From the NCBI GenBank assembly GCA_023818745.1, contig JAMWBY010000029.1:1-14661 (forward strand): DNA of 14,661 nucleotides. Reading direction: 5' to 3'. Under the pieces are notes generated by a model. That model ran no database searches. It was not told the DNA's origin and worked only from the letters and a program-made list of their open reading frames with translations. Position 1 is the stretch's first letter, and each line of letters starts with the position of its first letter. Positions 7,668 to 13,856 of this stretch are shown here, piece after piece. The DNA is from Candidatus Omnitrophota bacterium (GTDB lineage: Bacteria; Ratteibacteria; UBA8468; B48-G9; JAFGKM01). Both the position numbers and the translations under genes were made by a program.

Positions 7668-8894
7668 TTATTTTCTTTCTTTTTCTATTTTTTCCTGATA
7701 ACCGCTTTCCATATAACTTTTTATAGGATCATAATGTATATTTTTTTCAAATCTTGCCTTATAAACAATAGGTCTAACATCACATAAAGAAATTGCTTTG
7801 TTAAACTCTCTATTAGCAAGAATTATTTCATCTTCCTTTTGAAGTTTTTTCATTTTTTTTGAATTTACAAGAACACTCCTTGCAAGTGCAATTTGTAATG
7901 AATCAATAGAATGTAAAATGGCATGAAATCTATTTTCTCTTCCACTTACCTGATCAATCATATATGCCCAGTTTTTATCTTTGTCAGAGTTGAAAATTAC
8001 CTTTCCTTTTAAAAGTTCATAAAAAATTCTCGCAATTTGTAAATTTGGTTCCACTGCATGGTCATCATCTGCTGAATATCTTGTATTGAAGTGAAAACCA
8101 CCATAAACATTTTCTGCTATAAGAGTAGAAACAATTTTTTCAATATTTACTCCATGTGGATGATGTCCAAGGTCAATTAAAACACCAACATTTTTTCCAA
8201 GTGTTTTTGCAAGGATATAGGAAGTTCCCCAGTCAGGAATTGTTGTACTGTAAGTTCCAGGTTCAAAAAGTTTATATTCAATGAGTATTTTTACATCTTT
8301 GGGAATCTTTCTGTAGCTTTCAATCAATGATTTTTTCATAAGTTTATAGTTTTCTATTAAGTCAATCTGTCCCGGATAAAGAGAGCCATCCGGAAACCAT
8401 AGAGTTATAAGGTTATTAGCATATTTTTTGGCTATCTCTCCAGCAAAGATCGTCTGTTGGATATATCTTTTTCTTATATGGTTCTCAGGAGATGTGAAAC
8501 TTCCTTTATAAGAACCTGTAAGAAAATATGTTGGATTTATTGCACCAAGTGATATTCCCTTTTCTTTTGCATATTCATAAACCTTTTCTACAATTTTTAT
8601 ATCTGGATAAATTCCGTCTCTGGAAAAATCCCAGAGTATATGAGTTGCTATTCTTGGTGTTGCAGATGTTAATTTATGAACAAAACTTGCATCATCTATT
8701 TTTTCATAAATATTTCTTGCAAATCCACTTGGAGTATAATTCCCAAATCTTCCACCACCAAAACTTCCAAAAATCCAACTTGGTATCTCAACTTCAAAAT
8801 TTTTAACGCAATTTATACTTTTCTCAACAACTTCTTTTCCAAATTCTTCTTCAAGTTGCTTAATTCCTCTTTCAATCCATTTTTCAATTTCCAT
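7668..8894 (-). CDS. rhaI: RhaI-type L-rhamnose isomerase (TIM-barrel sugar isomerase)
   Basis: Predicted metal-dependent aldose-ketose isomerase, converting L-rhamnose to L-rhamnulose; enzymes of this type (such as the Pseudomonas stutzeri one) also accept other aldoses such as D-allose. The 408-residue chain has IEYKLFEPGTYSTTIPDWG (205-223), LIDLGHHPHG (239-248), GGFHFNTRYSADDD (265-278) and YMIDQ (311-315). As I recall the P. stutzeri metal ligands (E219, D254, H257, H281, D289, D291, D327), the candidates here, E206, D241, H244, H268, D276, D278 and D314, keep identical spacing. Start chosen at ATG 8894 because GAGG lies seven bases upstream; a reading frame further upstream would run through the RNase P RNA and is not real. 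No rhamnulokinase, aldolase or transporter is nearby, so the physiological substrate is open. Confidence 0.87.
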   Translation of the reverse strand: MEIEKWIERGIKQLEEEFGKEVVEKSINCVKNFEVEIPSWIFGSFGGGRFGNYTPSGFARNIYEKIDDASFVHKLTSATPRIATHILWDFSRDGIYPDIKIVEKVYEYAKEKGISLGAINPTYFLTGSYKGSFTSPENHIRKRYIQQTIFAGEIAKKYANNLITLWFPDGSLYPGQIDLIENYKLMKKSLIESYRKIPKDVKILIEYKLFEPGTYSTTIPDWGTSYILAKTLGKNVGVLIDLGHHPHGVNIEKIVSTLIAENVYGGFHFNTRYSADDDHAVEPNLQIARIFYELLKGKVIFNSDKDKNWAYMIDQVSGRENRFHAILHSIDSLQIALARSVLVNSKKMKKLQKEDEIILANREFNKAISLCDVRPIVYKARFEKNIHYDPIKSYMESGYQEKIEKERK

Positions 8895-8918
8895 AAAATT
8901 TTCCTCAAAAAAATATTT

Positions 8919-9257
8919 AGGAGTGGTTCGTAAGCCGGATTCTGTTTTAAGGTGTCCATTCATCTGGGTCAAAAGTCGCCTTTTGACTCATGCGGTCTAC
9001 CCGAACCCATCGGCCTAGGGAAGCCGGGTTCTTCTTGACCTTGCTCCGGGTGGGGTTTGCCTTACTCCACCTATCATCAAGGTGGATGGTGAGCTCTTAC
9101 CTCGCCTTTTCACCTTTGCCCGCCAGGTTTGGCAGGGCTGTGTTTTTTCTGTGGCACTTTCCAGGTATTGCTACCTGTTCCTGTTAGGAACCACCCTCCC
9201 TAGAGGAGTCCGGACTTTCCTTCTACCATAAAGGTAGACGGACACCCGACCACTCCT
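8919..9257 (-). ncRNA. rnpB: RNase P RNA (M1 RNA), A type
   Basis: Catalytic RNA that cuts the 5' leader from tRNA precursors. On the minus strand the 5' conserved core GGAAAGTCCGGACTCC is at about 9223-9208, AGTGCCACAGAAA follows near 9158-9146, and the 3' core ACAGAATCCGGCTTACG is near 8948-8932. The ends AGGAGTGG (9257-9250) and CCACTCCT (8926-8919) pair as helix P1, and flanking TTT/AAA extends it to 11 pairs. A hairpin at 8987-8968 with an 8-bp stem and GCGA (GNRA) loop fits P18. Length of about 339 bases is normal. G+C is much higher than in the surrounding genes, as expected for a structured RNA in an AT-rich genome. It lies directly between rnhA and rhaI, with no clear terminator or private promoter. 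Confidence 0.96.
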
Positions 9258-9666
9258 AAAATAGATTTTTTTTCTTTTCAATGAACAAATTTGCAATTTT
9301 ATCAGCAGTTTTATTTTCTTCTCTATCTATATGTATAATTTTAATTTTATTATACCTTGAAATTAAAGAAATTGCTATAAAATGTAAAATTTTTAACTGC
9401 GCGTCCTTTACTTTATATTTGCCATTTATTTGATTTACTAAAAGTAAACTATCACTTTTTATTTCTATTTCTTGATTTTTTAATGGTAGACATTCTATTA
9501 AGGCAAAAATTAAAGAAATATACTCAGCGATGTTATTTGTTGTAATTCCTATGAAATCTCCCTTTTTTATATATATTTTTTTGTCTTTTAATATAACTAT
9601 ACCATATGCACTTTCACCAGGATTTCCTTTTGAAGCGCCATCTATGTAAACTTCAATTTTTTCCAT
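9256..9666 (-). CDS. rnhA: Ribonuclease HI family protein
   Basis: Cleaves the RNA strand of RNA-DNA hybrids. The 136-residue protein shows the RNase H fold signatures and all four acidic catalytic residues: Asp9 in YIDGASKGNPG (7-17), Glu48 in NNIAEY (44-49), Asp72 in KSDSLLLVNQI (70-80) and Asp122 in DREENKTADKIAN (114-126). It is shorter than E. coli RNase HI and appears to lack the basic protrusion, like many RNases HI from other phyla. Its ATG shares one base with the upstream stop (TAATG). Its TAG stop falls at the very start of the RNase P RNA and inside the extended P1 helix, so the mRNA and rnpB are contiguous. A relative of lesser activity cannot be excluded. Confidence 0.9.
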   Translation of the reverse strand: MEKIEVYIDGASKGNPGESAYGIVILKDKKIYIKKGDFIGITTNNIAEYISLIFALIECLPLKNQEIEIKSDSLLLVNQINGKYKVKDAQLKILHFIAISLISRYNKIKIIHIDREENKTADKIANLFIEKKKNLF

Positions 9667-10367
9667 TAATATAAAATTCTGCTACAATTTTCACATTGAA
9701 CTACTTTCTCTTTTTTCTTTACCATTTCAACTATATAGGTAGGAAGAGACATATTACAACCACTACATACTCCATCCTCAACTTTTGCAATAGCAATATT
9801 ATCCTTTTTTGTTTTTCTTATTTTTTCGTAAAGAAGATAATCACTGGAAGGGATTTCTTTTATATATATTTCTCTCTCTTGTTTTTTTTTGCTCACCTCT
9901 TTTTTTAATTCTTCTGCTTTCTTTTTTTCCTCTTCCATTTTTTTAAATACATCTTCTTTTACTTTTTTCAATTCTTCTTCTATAAATTTTTCTTTTTTAA
10001 TTTTTTCATCTTCAGCTTCCATTAATATCAAAAGTTGCTCCTCTATTTCAGATATTTTCTTTTTAAAATTAGCAATTTCAATAAGAAGGGCTTCGTATTC
10101 TTTGTTTGTTTTTACATTATCAAGTTTCTGGTTTAAATTTTTTACTTCTTCTTCATATGATTTTATTTCTAATTCTTTTTCTTTTTTGTCAAGTTGTAGT
10201 TTTTTAAGTTCTTCCTTTATCTCTTTTATCTTTTTTTCTTCAATCTCAATTTTTTTATTAAACTCTTTTTCTTTTTGAAATAACGAATTTATTTCCTCTT
10301 CTTTTTCCAATATTTCAATGTCAATATTCTGCAGTTTTATAAGTTTTTCTATATTTTCTGTTATCAT
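9666..10367 (-). CDS. C4-type zinc-ribbon coiled-coil protein (COG1579/DUF164 family)
   Basis: A 233-residue protein in which residues 15-170 are almost entirely charged Glu/Lys/Ile heptads, predicting a long antiparallel coiled coil. The family-typical NVKTNKEYEALLIEIA (84-99) marks the hairpin region. A C-terminal zinc ribbon follows, with CSGCNM (C201, C204) and CENC (C225, C228). Relatives are proposed to bind nucleic acids or act in trafficking, but no function is settled. First gene of a minus-strand unit with rnhA and rnpB, an arrangement I recall from other bacteria, which suggests an RNA-linked role without proving it. The start at 10367 has only a weak purine-rich site (GAAAAGAAAAG) before it, with a promoter-like element about 30 bases further upstream. 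Confidence 0.88.
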   Translation of the reverse strand: MITENIEKLIKLQNIDIEILEKEEEINSLFQKEKEFNKKIEIEEKKIKEIKEELKKLQLDKKEKELEIKSYEEEVKNLNQKLDNVKTNKEYEALLIEIANFKKKISEIEEQLLILMEAEDEKIKKEKFIEEELKKVKEDVFKKMEEEKKKAEELKKEVSKKKQEREIYIKEIPSSDYLLYEKIRKTKKDNIAIAKVEDGVCSGCNMSLPTYIVEMVKKKEKVVQCENCSRILY

Positions 10368-10398
10368 CTTTTCTTTTCAAAGTTTCAATTAAAAATAA

Positions 10399-10427
10399 AA
10401 AATATCATAAATTAATAGCAAAGTCAA
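10399..10427 (-). promoter_or_regulatory. Promoter for the zinc-ribbon gene, rnhA, rnpB and rhaI unit
   Basis: On the minus strand TTGACT (10427-10422), 17 bases, then TATTTT (10404-10399), with TG one base before the -10 element (10407-10406), an extended -10. The predicted start is near 10392, giving a leader of about 25 bases. It is divergent from the ribBA promoter; the two lie back to back in about 150 bases. Confidence 0.55.
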
Positions 10428-10449
10428 AATTTTTTTTGTTTCTTTGAAA

Positions 10450-10458
10450 TGGTATAAT
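10450..10458 (+). promoter_or_regulatory. Extended -10 promoter for ribBA
   Basis: TGGTATAAT is a perfect extended -10 element (TG, one base, TATAAT at 10453-10458). The -35 position holds only a T tract, which extended -10 promoters tolerate. The predicted start near 10465 leaves a leader of about 50 bases containing the two repeats at 10486-10506. The leader is too short for, and shows none of the conserved segments of, an FMN riboswitch. Confidence 0.55.
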
Positions 10459-10485
10459 AATAAAAAATAAGAATTGATTAAAAAG

Positions 10486-10507
10486 TTGTGGAAAATTTGT
10501 GGAAAAG
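10486..10507 (+). repeat. Tandem 11-bp repeat matching the DnaA-box consensus, in the ribBA leader
   Basis: TTGTGGAAAAT (10486-10496) is followed immediately by TTGTGGAAAAG (10497-10507), identical in ten of eleven bases. On the minus strand each contains TTTTCCACA, which fits the bacterial DnaA-box consensus TTWTNCACA; the two boxes are at 10487-10495 and 10498-10506. A third TGTGGAAAA occurs at 11796-11804. The spacing puts both boxes on one face of the helix. DnaA binding is inferred, not shown. Confidence 0.5.
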
Positions 10508-10516
10508 TGTTCAAAA

Positions 10517-11752
10517 ATGAATACGAAAAATTTCAGTTCAATTGAAGAAGCAATTGAAGATATAAAAGCAGGAAGGCCTTTAATAGTTATTGATGATGAA
10601 AACAGAGAAAATGAAGGTGACATTATAGTTGCTTCTGAAAAAGTTACACCTGAAATAATAAATTTTATGGCAAAGGAAGCAAGAGGACTTATATGTGTTG
10701 CTTTATTACCAGATAGAATAAATGAATTAGATTTACAGCCAATGGTTTCAGACAATACTGCACTTCATGAAACTGATTTTACTGTTAGTGTTGATGCTGC
10801 TTACGGAGTTACAACTGGGATTTCTGCTTATGATAGAGCATTTACAATTAAACTTTTAATAGATAAAAATTCAAAACCATCAGATTTTGCAAAACCTGGA
10901 CATGTTTTTCCAATAAGAGCAAAAGAAGGAGGAGTTCTTGTAAGAGCAGGACATACTGAAGCAGCTGTTGACCTTGCAAAGTTAGCAGGACTTTATCCAT
11001 CAGGTGTGATATGTGAAATTATGAGAGATGATGGAAAGATGGCAAGATTACCTGATTTAATTGAATTTGCAAAAAAACATAATTTAAAAATTATTACAAT
11101 AAAAGATCTTATTGAATATAGGAGAAAGAGAGAGAAACTTATAGAGAGAGTAGTTGAAACATTCTTGCCGACTGAATTTGGTGACTTTAAATTAATTCTT
11201 TACAGGGATAAAATAGAAAAGAATTATCACATTGCACTTATAAAGGGTGAATTAAATTTGAAAGATGAAAAAGATGGTATTCTTGTGAGAGTTCATTCTC
11301 AATGTATAACCGGTGATATTTTCCATTCAAAAAGATGTGATTGTGGTAAGCAATTACATAAAGCATTACAGATGATAGAGAAAGAAGGGAAGGGTGTTTT
11401 AGTATATTTACCACAGGAAGGAAGAGGTATAGGGTTGGTTAATAAAATCACAGCGTATAAACTTCAGGATGAAGAGAAACTTGATACGGTTGAGGCAAAT
11501 ATAAAGCTTGGTTTTCCACCAGATTTAAGGGATTATGGAATTGGAGCACAGATTCTTGTTGACCTTGGGCTAACAAGAATACGACTTTTAACAAACAATC
11601 CGAGAAAAATAGTTGGTCTTTCTGGTTATGGAATTGAAGTTATTGAAAGGGTTCCTATAGAAGTCAAACCTGATATATATACAGAAAAATATTTAAGAAC
11701 AAAAAAGGAAAAACTTGGTCATTTAATAAAAATGGAGGGAGAGAATGAATAA
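10517..11752 (+). CDS. ribBA: RibBA, bifunctional DHBP synthase / GTP cyclohydrolase II
   Basis: Supplies both precursors of riboflavin. Residues 1-205 form 3,4-dihydroxy-2-butanone-4-phosphate synthase (acts on ribulose 5-phosphate), with DDENRENEGD (26-35), HETDFTVSVD (84-93) and RAGHTEA (143-149). Residues 206-411 form GTP cyclohydrolase II, with RVHSQCITGDIFHS (258-271) and three zinc cysteines C263, C274 and C276 in the usual 11 and 2 spacing, LPQEGRGIGL (298-307), YGIGAQIL (340-347) and RLLTNNP (356-362). Both active sites look complete. I chose the ATG at 10517 (411 residues); a GTG at 10499 inside the second leader repeat would add six residues. Its stop overlaps the ATG of a short open frame with a strong ribosome site. 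ribH lies 284 bases downstream. Confidence 0.97.
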   Translation: MNTKNFSSIEEAIEDIKAGRPLIVIDDENRENEGDIIVASEKVTPEIINFMAKEARGLICVALLPDRINELDLQPMVSDNTALHETDFTVSVDAAYGVTTGISAYDRAFTIKLLIDKNSKPSDFAKPGHVFPIRAKEGGVLVRAGHTEAAVDLAKLAGLYPSGVICEIMRDDGKMARLPDLIEFAKKHNLKIITIKDLIEYRRKREKLIERVVETFLPTEFGDFKLILYRDKIEKNYHIALIKGELNLKDEKDGILVRVHSQCITGDIFHSKRCDCGKQLHKALQMIEKEGKGVLVYLPQEGRGIGLVNKITAYKLQDEEKLDTVEANIKLGFPPDLRDYGIGAQILVDLGLTRIRLLTNNPRKIVGLSGYGIEVIERVPIEVKPDIYTEKYLRTKKEKLGHLIKMEGENE

Positions 11753-11816
11753 AATACCAAGAACAAAAATTGGTGTTTCTCTCCCAAGAATTTTATGTGG
11801 AAAAAGGTATGAGTAG
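11745..11816 (+). pseudogene. Possible 5' remnant of a third rib-operon cistron
   Basis: A 23-codon frame begins with an ATG overlapping the end of ribBA, six bases after GGAGGGA (11734-11740), one of the strongest Shine-Dalgarno sites in the window. The peptide starts MNKIPRTKIGVSLPRILCG and stops soon after. The IPRTKIG...LPRILCG pattern reminds me of N-termini of some TIM-barrel proteins, where an RTKIG segment leads into the first beta strand, but this is recall, not a match I can test. A good coupled start with an immediate stop suggests a gene truncated by deletion or frameshift. Alternatively it is a genuine small peptide or just the ribBA stop region. Confidence 0.3.
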
Positions 11817-11829
11817 AAAAAACAAGAAA

Positions 11830-11858
11830 ATGTAGAATGATACTAGAATCATCTACAT
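11830..11858 (+). repeat. Near-palindromic hairpin downstream of ribBA
   Basis: ATGTAGA (11830-11836) pairs with TCTACAT (11852-11858); after one bulged A, TGAT (11838-11841) pairs with ATCA (11848-11851), leaving a six-base loop. Eleven pairs in total. No T tract follows, so it is not a standard intrinsic terminator; it may protect the ribBA 3' end or be an element remnant. Confidence 0.4.
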
Positions 11859-11935
11859 ATGTTCACAAAACAGTTATTTATGCTGATAGTAAAAATCTTA
11901 AGGATGAAGGTAATTTTAGCTTTTAATGAGAATTC

Positions 11936-11969
11936 ATATGCCATACTAAAAATAGAAAAGTTGGCATAT
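11936..11969 (+). repeat. Inverted repeat ATATGCCA-N18-TGGCATAT overlapping the ribH -35 element
   Basis: A perfect 8-bp inverted repeat, arms 11936-11943 and 11962-11969, centres 26 bases apart. The right arm lies over the -35 hexamer of the ribH promoter. A second imperfect pairing interleaves with it: ACTAAAAATAG (11945-11955) against CTATTTAGT (11971-11979). Could be an operator for a dimeric repressor, or an RNA pseudoknot if transcription runs through from ribBA. Confidence 0.45.
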
Positions 11970-11989
11970 TCTATTTAGTAAGTTATAAT
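11961..11989 (+). promoter_or_regulatory. Sigma-70-type promoter for ribH
   Basis: TTGGCA (11961-11966), exactly 17 bases, then a perfect TATAAT (11984-11989). Predicted start near 11996, about 40 bases before the ribH ATG. A weaker alternative, TTGTTT (11989-11994) with TATAAA (12011-12016), lies just downstream. This promoter means ribH and the DUF4139 gene can be expressed apart from ribBA. Confidence 0.65.
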
Positions 11990-12036
11990 TGTTTTAAAAA
12001 TATGTTAAATTATAAACATTATAGCAAGGGGGAAAA

Positions 12037-12498
12037 ATGAAAATAATTGAAGGTTATCTTGACCCAAGAGGTAAAAAGTTTGGAATAATTGTAAGTAGGT
12101 TTAATGAATTTATTTCAAAAAGAATTCTTGAAGGAGCGATTGATTGTTTAAAAAGACACAATGTAGATGAAGAAAACATTGAAGTGATTTGGGTTCCAGG
12201 GGCTGTTGAAATGGTTTATGTCCTTGGGAAATTAGTTGAGGTGGATAAATATGACGCAATTATTTGTCTTGGAGCAATTATAAGAGGAGATACACCACAC
12301 TTTGAATATGTTTCTTCCCAGATAACAAGAGCAATATCTCAGGCAAACTTTACAGGTAAAACACCTATAACTTTTGGAATTATAACTGCTGATAACACAG
12401 ACCAGGCAATTGAAAGAGCAGGAACTAAAGCAGGAAATAAAGGATGGCAAGCAGCCCTTTCAGCAATTGAGATGGCAAATTTAAAAACAAAAATATGA
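12037..12498 (+). CDS. ribH: RibH, lumazine synthase (6,7-dimethyl-8-ribityllumazine synthase)
   Basis: Condenses 3,4-dihydroxy-2-butanone 4-phosphate (made by RibBA) with the 5-amino-ribitylaminouracil intermediate, giving the direct precursor of riboflavin. The 153-residue protein has the family blocks: SRFNEFI (20-26), VPGAVEM (53-59), LGAIIRGDTPHFEYV (78-92) with catalytic His88, and FGIITADNTDQAIERAG (113-129) with Arg127 for phosphate binding, ending NKGWQAALSAIEM (134-146). Length is standard for icosahedral or pentameric lumazine synthase. AAGGGGG lies six bases before the ATG. The stop overlaps the next ATG (ATGA), coupling it to a secreted protein of unrelated type. RibD and riboflavin synthase are not in the window. 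Confidence 0.97.
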   Translation: MKIIEGYLDPRGKKFGIIVSRFNEFISKRILEGAIDCLKRHNVDEENIEVIWVPGAVEMVYVLGKLVEVDKYDAIICLGAIIRGDTPHFEYVSSQITRAISQANFTGKTPITFGIITADNTDQAIERAGTKAGNKGWQAALSAIEMANLKTKI

Positions 12499-13856
12499 AA
12501 AAAATATTTATAGTTTTATTTTTAATTGGGATTTTATTATGTGAAGGTAAAGAAGTAAAAATAGTTATTTATAATCAAAATTTTGCTGTTATTGACGAAT
12601 TAAGAGAGATTGAAGTTTCACTTGGAAAAAATAAAATAATTTTTACTGACATCCCAAAATTTATTGAACCTACAAGTATTCAAATCTCTTCTTTAAATTA
12701 TCCAAATGAATTTAAAGTTTTAGAGCATAGTTTTGATTCCGATGTATATAATCTGGAAAAGATTTTTTCAAGAAATATTGGAGAAAATATAGGAATTATA
12801 AATAAAAGTGGAGATGTTTATTCAGGTAAATTATTATTTTATGATGCAAAAAATATTGGAATAGAAACAAAAGATAAGATTTTAATTTTAAATAGAGATG
12901 AAATAAAGGAGATAAGTTTTAATAAATTAGACGGTCTTATTTTAAAACCCCAACTTAATTTCCTTGTCCAAAATAATAAAATCGGTATACATAAAATCTT
13001 ACTTAAATATATAACTACAAATATAAATTGGAAAGCAGATTATACTGGCGAGTATAATGAAGAAAAAAACAAATTGAAAATAGATGGATTTATAACAATT
13101 GATAATAAATCAGGAATTGATTATCATGATACTTCTCTTATCCTTATTGCTGGAAGGTTAAAGAAAATGATAGAGCCACAATTATATAGAGATGAAGGGT
13201 TAATGGCGAAAATGATAATGGAACAACAACCCGAAAGATTTGAGGAGGAACCATTTTTTGAATATCATAAATATACTTTAAAAGAAAAGTTAGATTTAAA
13301 AGATGGAGAATTAAAACAGATAAATTTTATTAAAAAAGAAGATGTAAAAGTTGAAAAAAAATATATTTATGAAGGAGCAATTTTAAAATATTATCATTAT
13401 GAAAACTGGAGAAATTTAAAATTTAATGAAAAGGTTAATGTTTGGATTGAATTTAAAAATGAGGATGAGATACTTCCTGAAGGCAAGTTAAAGGTTTTTA
13501 AAATTGATAAAGGACAAAGTATATTTATAGGTGAAAGTTTAATTCCACACACACCAACTGGCGAAAAAGTAAAATTAAATATAGGAGAAGCATTTGATAT
13601 AAAAGGTGAAAGAAAAATTTTAAGTCATGAAAGAATAAGTCAGCAGATTTATAAAGATACATATGAGATAAAAATTAAAAATTTTAAAAAGGAAGATATA
13701 AAAATTGAGGTTGTTGAAAAATTATATGGAACATGGGAAATAATAGAAAAAACACATGATTTTGAAAAAGTTGATGCATTTACAATTAAATTTCCTATTA
13801 AAGTAAAAAGTTCAGGAGAAGAAACAATAAAATACACAGTGATAACAAAATTTTAG
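12495..13856 (+). CDS. Secreted DUF4139 domain protein
   Basis: Function unknown. The 453-residue chain begins with a Sec-type signal peptide (MKKIFIVLFLIGILLCEG); the Cys at 16 follows Leu, so it is not a good lipobox. The rest is beta-rich with no further membrane segment, predicting a periplasmic or exported protein. DUF4139 features are TNINWKADYTGEYN (175-188), DGFITIDNKSGIDYHDTSLILIAG (197-220), LIPHTPTGEKVKLNIGEAFD (349-368) and a C-terminal FPIKVKSSGEETIKYTV. A charged, possibly flexible insert lies near residues 222-260. It starts inside the ribH stop codon (ATGA), so both are probably on one mRNA, but nothing else links it to riboflavin. Its stop overlaps the convergent mazG stop. 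Confidence 0.82.
   Translation: MKKIFIVLFLIGILLCEGKEVKIVIYNQNFAVIDELREIEVSLGKNKIIFTDIPKFIEPTSIQISSLNYPNEFKVLEHSFDSDVYNLEKIFSRNIGENIGIINKSGDVYSGKLLFYDAKNIGIETKDKILILNRDEIKEISFNKLDGLILKPQLNFLVQNNKIGIHKILLKYITTNINWKADYTGEYNEEKNKLKIDGFITIDNKSGIDYHDTSLILIAGRLKKMIEPQLYRDEGLMAKMIMEQQPERFEEEPFFEYHKYTLKEKLDLKDGELKQINFIKKEDVKVEKKYIYEGAILKYYHYENWRNLKFNEKVNVWIEFKNEDEILPEGKLKVFKIDKGQSIFIGESLIPHTPTGEKVKLNIGEAFDIKGERKILSHERISQQIYKDTYEIKIKNFKKEDIKIEVVEKLYGTWEIIEKTHDFEKVDAFTIKFPIKVKSSGEETIKYTVITKF

Larger units (their letters stand above)
11817..12036 (+). other. Gap between ribBA and ribH with inverted repeats and no recognised gene
   Basis: No full-length coding sequence is visible. A 29-codon frame at 11837-11926 (starting MILESSTYVHKTVIY) has no ribosome site and no recognised relative. 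The gap holds an imperfect hairpin at 11830-11858, an inverted repeat at 11936-11969 and the ribH promoter. The open frames on either side of the stop at 11814-11816 could be pieces of the same decayed gene. Confidence 0.5.

Noticed and set aside
8903..8909. Intrinsic terminator of rnpB at the U7 run
   Set aside because: No local GC-rich hairpin precedes it; only the long-range P1 pairing ends there. Left as an open possibility, not a feature.
8895..8972. N-terminal extension of the isomerase by 26 residues
   Set aside because: It would be encoded by the 3' part of the RNase P RNA, and the ATG at 8894 has a good GAGG site at correct spacing.
8990..9187. Plus-strand open frame of 65 codons
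   Set aside because: Antisense to the RNase P RNA; its long open state reflects the higher G+C of that RNA.
9889..10278. Plus-strand open frame of 129 codons
   Set aside because: Antisense to the Glu/Lys-rich coiled-coil gene; yields a Ser/Phe-rich low-complexity peptide.
10459..10516. FMN riboswitch upstream of ribBA
   Set aside because: The leader is only about 50 bases and shows none of the conserved RFN segments; the same holds for the interval before ribH.
10405..10755. Minus-strand open frame of 116 codons
   Set aside because: Shadow of ribBA and its leader; no family features, low-complexity Ser/Phe/Ile-rich product.
12495..12550. Lipoprotein signal in the DUF4139 protein (Cys16)
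   Set aside because: The residue before Cys is Leu, not Gly, Ala or Ser, so the lipobox is not met; ordinary Sec signal more likely.
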